A stretch of 59,134 nt of DNA, taken from positions 1 through 59,134 of IMG/VR virus record IMGVR_UViG_3300035698_007197; one strand, given 5' to 3'. Under the pieces are notes generated by a model, which saw only the letters and a list, made by a program, of their open reading frames with translations, was not told the DNA's origin and made no database searches. Shown piece by piece: positions 6,487 to 12,858 of the stretch (positions are counted from its first letter, which is position 1; each line of letters begins with the position of its first letter). The stretch comes from a virus. Position numbers and translations under genes: made by a program.

Positions 6487-6645
6487 GCCGGACCAGCTCA
6501 GAGACGGCCCAACCAAAGCCCAATAAGCTTAATGCTGTATAGGATGGATAGCTGTATAGGTGGGCCAAGAGAAAAGAGACGGACCAACTTATTTTTAGAG
6601 ATGGAGGAGCTTAGACACGTAATCACGTTATGGTTGGTCCAACCA
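6487..6645. repeat. Iteron-like repeat block I
   Basis: This lies in the non-coding stretch 6366-6673. It has two perfect GCTGTATAGG repeats at 6534-6543 and 6551-6560 (17 bp apart) and the palindrome GGTTGGTCCAACC at 6632-6644. Degenerate or half copies are CCGGACCAGC (6488-6497), GGCCCAACCA (about 6506-6515), GGGCCAA (about 6562) and GGACCAAC (6581-6588). The same two motifs recur in block II (7289-7398). Origin iterons or operators are the likely meanings. Confidence 0.7.
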
Positions 6646-6673
6646 CCTTATGGAGTGTTGTAGAATAGAGACG

Positions 6674-6722
6674 TTGACTTTGAGAGTTGATGATCGTAGA
6701 TTGCTTACATCGAAACGCAATG
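6674..6722 (+). promoter_or_regulatory. Sigma70-like promoter with degenerate 5' hairpin
   Basis: TTGACT (6674-6679), 17-bp spacer, TAGATT (6697-6702), 6 bp, then ATCGAAACGCAAT starting at 6709, which keeps the position but only part of the pairing of the hairpin family. GAAAGG and ATG 6735 follow. Confidence 0.75.
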
Positions 6723-6734
6723 AAAGGCTCAACG

Positions 6735-6995
6735 ATGTCCGATATGACACCCGACCAAATCGAGTTCCAGATCCGTCGTGCATTTGCCGCGATCTACCCC
6801 GATATGCCCATCAAATACCAAGCCATTGACGAAAGCTTGATTGTGTCCGTATCATACGGGCTATATAATGTCGTCTTCCAATATGACATCGCATCCGACG
6901 ATGATGGCTACTTCTACTTCGGGCTCGTGCAACATGACGGCACTATATCCGACATGGCCGTTGTTCGCATTCCATACCCGGAGGAAGTCCGATGA
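6735..6995 (+). CDS. Hypothetical protein
   Basis: The protein has 86 aa. ATG 6735 has AAAGG seven bases upstream; an earlier in-frame ATG at 6720 overlaps that SD and is less likely. The sequence is Tyr-, Asp- and Ile-rich with predicted strands (L-I-V-S-V-S-Y-G-L-Y-N-V-V-F-Q-Y). The family is unknown. It is first of a three-gene chain flanked by the two repeat blocks. Confidence 0.7.
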   Translation: MSDMTPDQIEFQIRRAFAAIYPDMPIKYQAIDESLIVSVSYGLYNVVFQYDIASDDDGYFYFGLVQHDGTISDMAVVRIPYPEEVR

Positions 6996-7123
6996 TGGGG
7001 GCTATTGTCTTTATCCTATACCTGCTCCTGCTGCCTGCCGTATACTTCGGGATCATCATTGGCTCATGCCGTCTATATGACCGTATCCGTAACGGCCCAA
7101 CACCGGAGACTGACGATGCTTGA
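6992..7123 (+). CDS. Small single-span membrane protein
   Basis: The protein has 43 aa. ATG 6992 overlaps the upstream TGA, with GGAGGAAG just before it. Residues 3-24 form one hydrophobic segment (A-I-V-F-I-L-Y-L-L-L-L-P-A-V-Y-F) followed by a basic loop and an acidic tail. It is paired with a second tiny membrane protein. Confidence 0.6.
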   Translation: MMGAIVFILYLLLLPAVYFGIIIGSCRLYDRIRNGPTPETDDA

Positions 7124-7235
7124 CTATATCGACACGTTGAACCTCGAACGATGGGCACCCCTCATCTTCATCCTATGCGCGGGTGTATTCGCCATATGGG
7201 TGATATACAAATCCATCCGATCATTATTCCGTTGA
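7116..7235 (+). CDS. Small single-span membrane protein
   Basis: The protein has 39 aa. ATG 7116 overlaps the preceding gene by 8 bases and has CGGAG upstream. Residues 13-31 are hydrophobic (P-L-I-F-I-L-C-A-G-V-F-A-I-W-V-I-Y), ending in a short basic tail. A tandem of two very small membrane proteins could act on the host envelope or in superinfection exclusion, which is speculation. Confidence 0.6.
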   Translation: MLDYIDTLNLERWAPLIFILCAGVFAIWVIYKSIRSLFR

Positions 7236-7288
7236 GGTGATAGGTCCGTCGTCCTGTGGGCACGGGCCTTATCCTTGCGGATACTCAT

Positions 7289-7398
7289 GGTTGGACCAAC
7301 CCTAAAGCTGTATAGCTGGTAGAGCTGCATAGCGGGGGTGTTGGGTAGACAGGGTTGGACCATGTCCGGAGTGAGACTCATGCCCTGGTTGGTCCACC
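7289..7398. repeat. Iteron-like repeat block II
   Basis: This lies in the 316-bp gene-free stretch 7236-7551. It has the palindrome GGTTGGACCAACC (7289-7301), GCTGTATAGC (7307-7316) and GCTGCATAGC (7324-7333) again 17 bp apart, then GGTTGGACCA (7353-7362) and GGTTGGTCCACC (7387-7398). The two-motif make-up and 17-bp phase match block I on the other side of a 0.5-kb gene cassette. Confidence 0.75.
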
Positions 7399-7479
7399 CG
7401 TTGGGATGGTGTCCAATCCATGATCGCTTATGTCGATCAATAACATTCGATTGATTGATTTTATTCATCAAGATAACTA

Positions 7480-7529
7480 TTGCAATGATCGTCAAAAGGC
7501 GTATTGTAATTACATCGCAACGACGCGAT
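7480..7529 (+). promoter_or_regulatory. Promoter with 5' stem-loop
   Basis: TTGCAA (7480-7485), 16-bp spacer, TATTGT (7502-7507), 6 bp, stem ATCGC (7514-7518), loop AACGAC, stem GCGAT (7525-7529). AAAAGGAAAA and ATG 7552 follow. Confidence 0.75.
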
Positions 7530-7551
7530 GACATGAAAAGGAAAACACGAA

Positions 7552-7863
7552 ATGACACGCAAAAACGAAACCCCATCCATCGTTCTCAAAACGATCCACA
7601 ATGATATCGTGTCCGATGACAAAACGTCCACGCTCACGACCAAACAAATGCGCGCCAAGTTGCGCGTCGAAATGAACGACGTCCACGTCCGCAATGCGTC
7701 ATGGATTTTCACCGCATCGCAATATGACACCGTCCGTTCCATGTTCGATGACAAATATGCCGCGAAGATCGAACGCGCCGCGAAACGCAACCCTCGCAAA
7801 ACCCGTGCAAAGAAATCTGCACCCGCGAATGAAACGTCCGCAAACGAAACTGCCGACGCATAA
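7552..7863 (+). CDS. Hypothetical basic-tailed protein
   Basis: The protein has 103 aa with AAAAGGAAAA before ATG 7552. It has a Thr- and Val-rich body, and residues 78-93 are strongly basic (K-R-N-P-R-K-T-R-A-K-K). Many codons end in C and the local wording differs somewhat from neighbouring genes. No known family. The basic tail suggests binding to nucleic acid. Confidence 0.7.
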   Translation: MTRKNETPSIVLKTIHNDIVSDDKTSTLTTKQMRAKLRVEMNDVHVRNASWIFTASQYDTVRSMFDDKYAAKIERAAKRNPRKTRAKKSAPANETSANETADA

Positions 7864-7870
7864 TCCGAAC

Positions 7871-7897
7871 GGGCGCGAGATATTATGTCCCGCGCCC
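7871..7897 (+). terminator. GC-rich hairpin after 7552-7863
   Basis: Perfect stem GGGCGCG (7871-7877) and CGCGCCC (7891-7897) with a 13-base loop, 8 bp after the stop codon. There is no U-tract, so it may be a factor-dependent terminator or a 3' stabiliser. The rest of 7898-8029 shows no further clear signal apart from GTAAGGAGG before the next start. Confidence 0.5.
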
Positions 7898-8029
7898 ATT
7901 CATCCCGCCCAACTATTGTTGCTACCCGCCCGTCTAAAGTTTCGGGCCATACACGTATCCCACGCACCTGGTCCTTATCCATGGAAATCAGGTTTACAGA
8001 GTCATTCGTTTTATTGTAAGGAGGTCCGT

Positions 8030-8233
8030 ATGTTCAAAGGTTCGATTACTCTCCCTGATGCAGGCCCGCAGGAACAGGAGTATGAGAAGCTGAACGACTT
8101 GAAGCGTTGGTTACTATCCATCCTGAGGCAGGATAGTGATCTCGCTACCTTAAGGGTCTCGGCTAATGGAAGGGACATCACAGACTTGGTAGGGCGAGAC
8201 CTTACTAGAGAACTATTGAAAGGAAAGCCATGA
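8030..8233 (+). CDS. Small hypothetical protein
   Basis: The protein has 67 aa. ATG 8030 is preceded by a near-perfect SD, AAGGAGG. It is charged and helical with L-K-R-W-L-L-S-I-L in the middle. The stop overlaps the next start by ATGA. No family is recognised. Confidence 0.7.
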   Translation: MFKGSITLPDAGPQEQEYEKLNDLKRWLLSILRQDSDLATLRVSANGRDITDLVGRDLTRELLKGKP

Positions 8234-8415
8234 GCAAGAGAATAGCCACCCAAACAAAGAACGCCCTCAGGGCTGCTGGGGTCACCGATCCTTACGCCTG
8301 CACACTCCAGGAACTCCTGCGAGTCCGCGGGGTAGGTCCCCTAGGCGTAGCATACCTGGCGAAGAAGGGATACCCTCCCACAGGCTCGGGATATCTTGAG
8401 AGTAAGGGCAAGTGA
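8230..8415 (+). CDS. Helix-hairpin-helix mini-protein (RpoA-CTD-like)
   Basis: The protein has 61 aa. Residues 24-48 (T-L-Q-E-L-L-R-V-R-G-V-G-P-L-G-V-A-Y-L) match the helix-hairpin-helix core of the RNA polymerase alpha C-terminal domain, with the G-V-G turn. It is the second such protein in the early block (see 2993-3418). Binding to DNA backbones is the usual role of the fold; the partner is unknown. Confidence 0.65.
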   Translation: MSKRIATQTKNALRAAGVTDPYACTLQELLRVRGVGPLGVAYLAKKGYPPTGSGYLESKGK

Positions 8416-8417
8416 CC

Positions 8418-8651
8418 ATGGCTGTAAGAGTTAGAAGCGACGGCAGGATCTTCTGCGCCGCGCTTCATCCCGAGGAGCCGGGAGATACCTATATCCCCGA
8501 TCAGCTGCACTATGATAGGTCGGTAGTGGAGAAGGTCTTAGTGACTCAGCCGAACGAGGAGCATATGAAGAACGGTGAGTGGTGGTGGAGGGGCTCCATA
8601 CCCATCGGAGTAGAGATCGACCCCTGGTATTTCGAGAATAAAGGGTCGTGA
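8418..8651 (+). CDS. Hypothetical protein
   Basis: The protein has 77 aa from ATG 8418; an in-frame GTG at 8412 is an alternative. It contains an aromatic patch G-E-W-W-W-R-G. No cysteine cluster or membrane segment. The function is unknown. The 3' end overlaps the -35 of the next promoter. Confidence 0.65.
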   Translation: MAVRVRSDGRIFCAALHPEEPGDTYIPDQLHYDRSVVEKVLVTQPNEEHMKNGEWWWRGSIPIGVEIDPWYFENKGS

Positions 8652-8676
8652 CAGGAGCGCACTGCGTGACTATAAT
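8648..8676 (+). promoter_or_regulatory. Sigma70-like promoter
   Basis: GTGACA (8648-8653), 17-bp spacer, TATAAT (8671-8676). The leader ACAGCGAAAGGAAAC has the SD but no clear stem-loop. Confidence 0.75.
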
Positions 8677-8701
8677 GACGTGACAGCGAAAGGAAACTAA
8701 A

Positions 8702-8947
8702 GTGAGACATATCAAAACCACAAAGACCACCCACTACCTAGAGCTCGACGGCGATGAGCTGATGATGCTCCTGCAAGGAGAGGGCGACGGTCCAGTCATG
8801 GAGGATGAGGAGAACTTCAAGCTCGAGGTTATCCTTCCGTCCGGCGGGGACTACTACAGTGGCATGACCCTACTTGTGGAGGGTAACCTGAAGTTCATCG
8901 CCACTTGGGAAGATGACACTGACGAAGAAGTGGAGCAACTGGGCTAA
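8702..8947 (+). CDS. Acidic hypothetical protein
   Basis: The protein has 81 aa with a GTG start 8 bases after AAAGGAAA. It is strongly acidic (M-E-D-E-E-N, E-D-D-T-D-E-E-V-E). The alternating pattern L-E-V-I-L-P and L-L-V-E-G-N-L-K-F-I suggests a small beta protein. No family is recognised. Confidence 0.7.
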   Translation: MRHIKTTKTTHYLELDGDELMMLLQGEGDGPVMEDEENFKLEVILPSGGDYYSGMTLLVEGNLKFIATWEDDTDEEVEQLG

Positions 8948-9065
8948 GCTCGGTCATCGGCGCTACATGAAAGCTCATCCGCCCTGCCCCCATGGTCGGG
9001 CGAGTTGGAAGCATTGCCCCCATTGCTTGGGCCTGAACGACAGGGAGGAAACTGATGCCCCGTAA
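8913..9065 (+). CDS. Possible small zinc-finger-like protein
   Basis: The 50-aa frame contains C-P-H-G and, 11 residues later, C-P-H-C, a pattern of small zinc-binding phage proteins. It overlaps the previous gene by 35 bases and the next by 11. ATG 8913 has a weak SD; ATG 8967 is an alternative start. It fills what would otherwise be a 107-bp gap. Moderate support only. Confidence 0.4.
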   Translation: MTLTKKWSNWAKLGHRRYMKAHPPCPHGRASWKHCPHCLGLNDREETDAP

Positions 9066-9231
9066 GGATCTCGTAGAACGAGTGCGTGACCAGATGGGTG
9101 CGGAGGGGCCTCAGCTTCCCACAGAAGAGTATGAACAGCGGATCGACGAGGAGCTAGAACGGATGAGCGCGAAGCGACTTCTCGAGCTACTGAGCTATAC
9201 GTTCAATTGGGATCATCTGAAGAGTGACTGA
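9055..9231 (+). CDS. Small helical hypothetical protein
   Basis: The protein has 58 aa. ATG 9055 is preceded by AGGGAGGAA at good spacing. The sequence is almost entirely charged helix (E-E-Y-E-Q-R-I-D-E-E-L-E-R-M). It overlaps the following gene by 8 bases. The function is unknown. Confidence 0.65.
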   Translation: MPRKDLVERVRDQMGAEGPQLPTEEYEQRIDEELERMSAKRLLELLSYTFNWDHLKSD

Positions 9232-9487
9232 CACCCCACAGTCCTTGTGGGACGAAGCGGACTTGCCGGAGGAAGCTTTCGAGCGGTTGGCAGACGGGGG
9301 ACCCTGGCGGTTGGCTCCCAACCCCGAGCCCATAGAGGCCAGGGGCCCTACCGCCGTGAGCAACCGAACTGTGACCCCGGCAATATACCACGCCGAGCGC
9401 GAGGATGATCGCCACTGGTTCGTTTATGGGAAGTGGGAGGATGAGAATGACGCCGCTTGGAGGCGCGTCGGTCATATGGTAGATTAA
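9224..9487 (+). CDS. Hypothetical protein
   Basis: The protein has 87 aa with a GTG start inside the end of the preceding gene. It is acidic and Trp-rich (six Trp) with no recognisable motif. It is the last gene before a new promoter. Confidence 0.65.
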   Translation: MTDTPQSLWDEADLPEEAFERLADGGPWRLAPNPEPIEARGPTAVSNRTVTPAIYHAEREDDRHWFVYGKWEDENDAAWRRVGHMVD

Positions 9488-9492
9488 GGTAG

Positions 9493-9534
9493 TCGACAGA
9501 AGATCAATCATCGACTATAATGATCGAATAACGA
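9493..9534 (+). promoter_or_regulatory. Sigma70-like promoter with minimal hairpin
   Basis: TCGACA (9493-9498), 17-bp spacer, TATAAT (9516-9521), then TCG-AATAA-CGA (9524-9534), a very short version of the 5' hairpin that keeps the AATAA(C) loop. AAAGGAG and ATG 9547 follow. Confidence 0.75.
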
Positions 9535-9546
9535 AAGGAGAATACT

Positions 9547-9834
9547 ATGCTTGCATTTGAAGGATTGATTGCTAAAGCCGGCCATGACGCCGGGATGAAG
9601 GTGCCGCCCGACGAAACCCTTGATGAGGAAGGCCCTCACGAGGGCCGCGCCTGGGACAAGGACGAGTTCCCCCACTTCCATTGCTTCTGTGCGCTTCAGC
9701 TCGGTCGGGCAACGTCAGGACCGACGGAACACTGGGACAACGCCAAGGTGATCGCCAAGATCCCCGAGGAAGATCTCAAGACCATGACGGTCGAAGACTT
9801 CGCCGCCCGCGGCGTTGTCATGGTTATCGGGTAG
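9547..9834 (+). CDS. Hypothetical protein
   Basis: The protein has 95 aa with an excellent SD (AAAGGAGA). Residues F-P-H-F-H-C-F-C-A-L-Q-L-G form a conspicuous His/Cys cluster, possibly a metal site. The rest is acidic. Not recognised. Confidence 0.7.
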   Translation: MLAFEGLIAKAGHDAGMKVPPDETLDEEGPHEGRAWDKDEFPHFHCFCALQLGRATSGPTEHWDNAKVIAKIPEEDLKTMTVEDFAARGVVMVIG

Positions 9835-9842
9835 GGGGTATC

Positions 9843-9974
9843 ATGGCGAAGAAAGATAAGAACTGGAAGAAGTTCGGGTCTCCCTATGACCCGGCCCATT
9901 CGGGCAAGATGCAGCTGCCGCCAGAGAAGCGCGGCGAGTTCTTCAAAGAGCTTGAAGCTAAGAAGGAGAAATAG
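9843..9974 (+). CDS. Small basic hypothetical protein
   Basis: The protein has 43 aa. ATG 9843 follows GGGGGTATC. Lys-rich at both ends (K-K-D-K-N-W-K-K and E-L-E-A-K-K-E-K) with a short Pro/Gly centre. Probably real given the gap it fills and its spacing; the function is unknown. Confidence 0.55.
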   Translation: MAKKDKNWKKFGSPYDPAHSGKMQLPPEKRGEFFKELEAKKEK

Positions 9975-9977
9975 TCC

Positions 9978-10286
9978 ATGAATTATCACCTCGCCTCTAA
10001 GGCCCTATTGGAGTTACCCGAGGCCAAGATCCGATGGTCCTATGGTCGGGAGAACCCTGAATATCCCACTGACCTACCCCACCTTCGCTGGATGCTGATC
10101 CAGCTTCGGAACGGGGGAATGTCAGAGGGTAAAGCCGGTCGGTGGCTGGGATGGGTTCAAGCCTGCCTCGTCATCAAGGGCTTCTTCACCCTCGAGGAAA
10201 TGAAGGCCCACAATATGGCATCCTCCTGTGAGGACGAGGGCTGCCCGCACTACAACACCCTTCACGTTCACCAGGAGAAAGACTAA
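9978..10286 (+). CDS. Hypothetical protein
   Basis: The protein has 102 aa. Residues 33-70 form two helices around G-R-W-L-G-W-V-Q-A. The C-terminus has C-E-D-E-G-C-P-H-Y and a His-rich end, a possible metal site. The stop overlaps the next start. Confidence 0.7.
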   Translation: MNYHLASKALLELPEAKIRWSYGRENPEYPTDLPHLRWMLIQLRNGGMSEGKAGRWLGWVQACLVIKGFFTLEEMKAHNMASSCEDEGCPHYNTLHVHQEKD

Positions 10287-10642
10287 TGGCCGTAATCTAC
10301 AATCCCGCTACTGTTCGGGAATACTACAAGACAGTTAAACGCCTTGATCAGATCCAGGAAGAGTATGACTCTCTAGAGGGTGATGAGGCTTCCGCCTTTC
10401 ACGAGGAGCATTGGGCTGACTTGAAAGCTCAGGTTGTTCCTCCTCCGCTTAATGCCCTTATCCTCGAAGAGTTTATGGAAACCCATGAGCGACAGCAGCA
10501 ACATTTGGCTAATGCTATTCTCGAGTTCAAGAAGATACCCGAAGGTATGGAAAAGCCCGCCAACGCCATTACCCTATGGAAGGCTATCTGCCATGGTCTG
10601 GATCGGATTGCCGACGGACTGAGTAAGGCCCCCGAAAGATAA
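10286..10642 (+). CDS. Hypothetical helical protein
   Basis: The protein has 118 aa, rich in Glu and Lys, predicted mainly helical (residues 15-75). No recognised domain or catalytic motif. It is coupled to the gene upstream by TAATG and is the last gene before the promoter at 10660. Confidence 0.7.
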   Translation: MAVIYNPATVREYYKTVKRLDQIQEEYDSLEGDEASAFHEEHWADLKAQVVPPPLNALILEEFMETHERQQQHLANAILEFKKIPEGMEKPANAITLWKAICHGLDRIADGLSKAPER

Positions 10643-10659
10643 TCCCGGAAAACGGTGAA

Positions 10660-10688
10660 TTGACGAGAGATCGAAAATCGCCGATAAT
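10660..10688 (+). promoter_or_regulatory. Sigma70-like promoter
   Basis: TTGACG (10660-10665), 17-bp spacer, GATAAT (10683-10688). The leader has CAGGAGGG before ATG 10713 and no obvious stem-loop. It should drive the thyX group. Confidence 0.7.
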
Positions 10689-10712
10689 CATCTTTTAACC
10701 ACAGGAGGGTAT

Positions 10713-10895
10713 ATGCTCGAGTTTCTCATCGGTCGAGTCGAGGCTATGATCGCCACGCTTGATCTTTCTAAAGGGACAAAGGATCCCATCACCCACGTCC
10801 GTTCTGAGTTGGATCGGACGTCGGATGGTGGGGTCTTCCAGCTAACGGTGAACAATCGCCGTTATCTCATAAGCGTAGAGGAGTGTAATGACTAA
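10713..10895 (+). CDS. Small hypothetical protein
   Basis: The protein has 60 aa with SD AGGAGGG. Helical first half, then a short beta pattern (V-F-Q-L-T-V-N-N-R-R-Y-L-I). Its stop overlaps the thyX start (TAATG), so it is co-translated with thyX. The function is unknown. Confidence 0.65.
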   Translation: MLEFLIGRVEAMIATLDLSKGTKDPITHVRSELDRTSDGGVFQLTVNNRRYLISVEECND

Positions 10896-11734
10896 TGCAA
10901 GCTAAGATCATATTGGATAGCGTGAGCCATGACGGCATACGCCTTACCACCTTTCACCTTCGATACTGGCGATCCATCCACGCCGAGCTGATGACCCATC
11001 GGGACTTCAGTCGAAACGCCCGCTCGAGCCGAGCAGTTCCCAGCAAGATCTTGCTAACCGAGCCGATCTTCATTCCCACCTTCGGGATGAACCAGCCCGG
11101 GATGCAGGCTTCCGACGAAGAAGTGTTCCCCGGTTTACTTGAGCGATGGGAGAAGGAGTGGGGGGAGCTAGCGGAGATTACTCGTTCCTATGTCAAGAAG
11201 TGGCAGGCTGACGGGATGCACAAGCAGTGGGCAAATCGGCCGCTCGAGTGGTTCGGTTGGATCGACGTGCTGGTGTCCTCTACGCGGTACGAGAACTTCT
11301 GGGCTCTTCGAGTCAGCGAGTATGCTCAGCCTGAGTTTCTTGATCTCGCAACCGCCATGCAAAAGCTTATGCTTCAGAGCGATCCTCAACTATTGAGACC
11401 GGGCGAGTGGCACCTGCCCTACATTCAGCAGGAAGGGCTCATCACCTATGGACTCGAGGTGTGCAAGATGCTGTCCGCGGCGCGATGCGCTCGATTGAGC
11501 TACAAGCCTTTCGATGGATCTGACAGCCTTCAAGCAGAACGTGATCGATACGAACGCCTAGTCGTGTCGCGTCCTGTTCATGCGTCACCTGTGGAACACC
11601 AGGCGACTCCTGACACAGGAATGAAGCACGTTCGTCCTCCCTATCGTATCGACTGGAACAATCCTGAGCAACATGGGAACTTTCATGGTTGGATCCAGAA
11701 CCGAAAGTTAATCCCCAATGAGGTGGTGCGATGA
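10895..11734 (+). CDS. thyX: Flavin-dependent thymidylate synthase ThyX
   Basis: The protein has 279 aa. ThyX makes dTMP from dUMP using methylene-tetrahydrofolate, NADPH and FAD. Residues 34-46 (T-H-R-D-F-S-R-N-A-R-S-S-R) are a phage variant of the ThyX signature (RHRxxSxNxxSxR), and A-S-P-V-E-H-Q-A-T-P near residue 230 is the second conserved block. The length fits phage ThyX. Because dTMP synthesis is covered here, the two ThyA-fold proteins at 52811-54492 probably do something else. It is coupled to small genes on both sides and a MazG-like enzyme lies shortly downstream. Confidence 0.9.
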   Translation: MQAKIILDSVSHDGIRLTTFHLRYWRSIHAELMTHRDFSRNARSSRAVPSKILLTEPIFIPTFGMNQPGMQASDEEVFPGLLERWEKEWGELAEITRSYVKKWQADGMHKQWANRPLEWFGWIDVLVSSTRYENFWALRVSEYAQPEFLDLATAMQKLMLQSDPQLLRPGEWHLPYIQQEGLITYGLEVCKMLSAARCARLSYKPFDGSDSLQAERDRYERLVVSRPVHASPVEHQATPDTGMKHVRPPYRIDWNNPEQHGNFHGWIQNRKLIPNEVVR

Positions 11735-11976
11735 ACCCGGAAATCCGAACCCGATGGGCTCAGTTCACCGAAAACTACCGTGAGCCGCACTACGCTTCAG
11801 CGGATACCCTGCTGAAGCCCCAGCAAGTTGATGAGCAAATCTGCGGTCATCACTCCTCCGTGGTAGTCGAACGAGGAACTCGAGTCTTCATGTTCGAAGG
11901 TCAAGCTAATCGAGACGCCTTTGTAAATGCCTACCGACAATGGGAGTCTAAACCATGCCAAAACCCTCTACCGTAA
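11731..11976 (+). CDS. Hypothetical protein
   Basis: The protein has 81 aa and starts by ATGA overlap with thyX. Residues 45-70 (V-V-V-E-R-G-T-R-V-F-M-F-E-G) look like a beta hairpin followed by a helix. No known family. It overlaps the MazG-like gene by 22 bases. Confidence 0.65.
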   Translation: MNPEIRTRWAQFTENYREPHYASADTLLKPQQVDEQICGHHSSVVVERGTRVFMFEGQANRDAFVNAYRQWESKPCQNPLP

Positions 11977-12329
11977 AACCCCGTCCCATACCTGGATCGG
12001 TAGCTCCCCATAAGAAGATACCCTACTTGATCGGTAGCGACAAGTTTGCGGGTATCTCCAAACTCGTTGAGGAGTGCGGTGAGGTTTTGCAGGTGATCGG
12101 TAAGTTGATGGGTTTTGGCAAGTTCGGTATTCACTGGGATGGAAAGCCCATCAAGAAATCCCTCGAGGAAGAGATCGCCGATGTCCTGGCTGCTGTGGAT
12201 TTTGTTATCGCCAAAAACCACCTAAATCGGGGCAAGATTGAGAAAAGGCGTAAGGAAAAGCACAAGAAGTTTAACTTTTGGCATAAGAACGTCCAGAAAG
12301 GCCGGGACCCACGCGATAACGGAAAATAG
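11955..12329 (+). CDS. MazG-like nucleotide pyrophosphohydrolase
   Basis: The protein has 124 aa. K-L-V-E-E-C-G-E-V-L-Q (residues about 36-46) and L-E-E-E-I-A-D-V-L-A-A (about 74-84) are the metal-binding helices (ExxE and ExxD) of the MazG superfamily, which cleaves (d)NTPs to (d)NMP and pyrophosphate. It has one domain, so is a short phage type. The C-terminus is basic. Close linkage with thyX suggests control of the dNTP pool. The nucleotide preference cannot be read from sequence. Confidence 0.8.
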   Translation: MPKPSTVKPRPIPGSVAPHKKIPYLIGSDKFAGISKLVEECGEVLQVIGKLMGFGKFGIHWDGKPIKKSLEEEIADVLAAVDFVIAKNHLNRGKIEKRRKEKHKKFNFWHKNVQKGRDPRDNGK

Positions 12330-12333
12330 GCGA

Positions 12334-12386
12334 TTGACTGGGTTATCGAATACGTCTATAGCTAACAACGTCAATGATGACAAGGA
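12334..12386 (+). promoter_or_regulatory. Sigma70-like promoter with leader hairpin
   Basis: TTGACT (12334-12339), 17-bp spacer, TATAGC (12357-12362). The leader contains AACAAC, then GTCA-ATGA-TGAC (a short stem-loop) before AAGGAG. Confidence 0.7.
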
Positions 12387-12394
12387 GACATGAC

Positions 12395-12550
12395 ATGAAG
12401 ATCAAAATGACCAAAGACCGTGACACGAAGGGCACCTACGTCTACAAGAACGGCGATGAAGGCGCGGCGATCACTTCGCTCTACATCAAGAAGTCGGCCG
12501 TGAAGGACGATGCTCCCGACACGATCACCGTCGAGATCAAGGAGCTCTGA
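12395..12550 (+). CDS. Small conserved-looking phage protein
   Basis: The protein has 51 aa. ATG 12395 follows AAGGAG. The beta-rich pattern (G-T-Y-V-Y-K-N, I-T-S-L-Y-I-K-K-S-A, I-T-V-E-I) resembles a short type often seen in tailed phages next to DNA-metabolism genes, but no named family can be given. Confidence 0.6.
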   Translation: MKIKMTKDRDTKGTYVYKNGDEGAAITSLYIKKSAVKDDAPDTITVEIKEL

Positions 12551-12552
12551 CA

Positions 12553-12678
12553 ATGCCTTGGGGGGGATGGCTAATCGCATGGGTGGTTTTATCCATCCCC
12601 GCCGTCCTCCTTTTAGGGAGAGTCATAAGAAAGGCTGATGAGGATGAGAAACGACACTTCGAAGACCCCGATAATTAA
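12553..12678 (+). CDS. Small single-span membrane protein
   Basis: The protein has 41 aa. One hydrophobic segment (residues 5-22, W-L-I-A-W-V-V-L-S-I-P-A-V-L-L-L) and a charged cytoplasmic-type tail rich in Asp, Glu and Lys. It starts 2 bp after the previous stop. It overlaps the next small membrane protein by 35 bases. Confidence 0.55.
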   Translation: MPWGGWLIAWVVLSIPAVLLLGRVIRKADEDEKRHFEDPDN

Positions 12679-12784
12679 GCGAGTGCTCTTTGGCTTGGAG
12701 GTTGCGCTCGCCGCCGCAATCGTCCTGTGGACATACTATGCGATGGGGGTCTCCCTCTACGAATGGCTTTGCGGCATTTTCTAG
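12644..12784 (+). CDS. Small single-span membrane protein
   Basis: The protein has 46 aa. ATG 12644 has AAAGG about nine bases upstream. Residues 15-36 are hydrophobic (V-L-F-G-L-E-V-A-L-A-A-A-I-V-L-W). It is a second tandem pair of tiny membrane proteins, as at 6992-7235. The function is unknown. Confidence 0.5.
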   Translation: MRNDTSKTPIIKRVLFGLEVALAAAIVLWTYYAMGVSLYEWLCGIF

Positions 12785-12794
12785 TTTTCAGGGA

Positions 12795-12844
12795 TTGACA
12801 GTTTCACGCAATCGCGTTAGGTTGTAACATCGCACTTCCGCGAT
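12795..12844 (+). promoter_or_regulatory. Promoter with 5' stem-loop
   Basis: TTGACA (12795-12800), 17-bp spacer, TAGGTT (12818-12823), 5 bp, stem ATCGC (12829-12833), loop ACTTCC, stem GCGAT (12840-12844), then AGGAG. The stem is that of the hairpin family but the loop differs. Confidence 0.75.
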
Positions 12845-12858
12845 CACAGGAGACTATC

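Noticed and set aside
6480-7400. CRISPR array
   Set aside because: Repeat units are short (10-13 bp), mixed in type and only a few, with no regular 30-40 bp spacer pattern.
7461-7982. 173-aa minus-strand frame
   Set aside because: It covers a promoter, a + strand gene with a good SD, and a hairpin. Probably a shadow.
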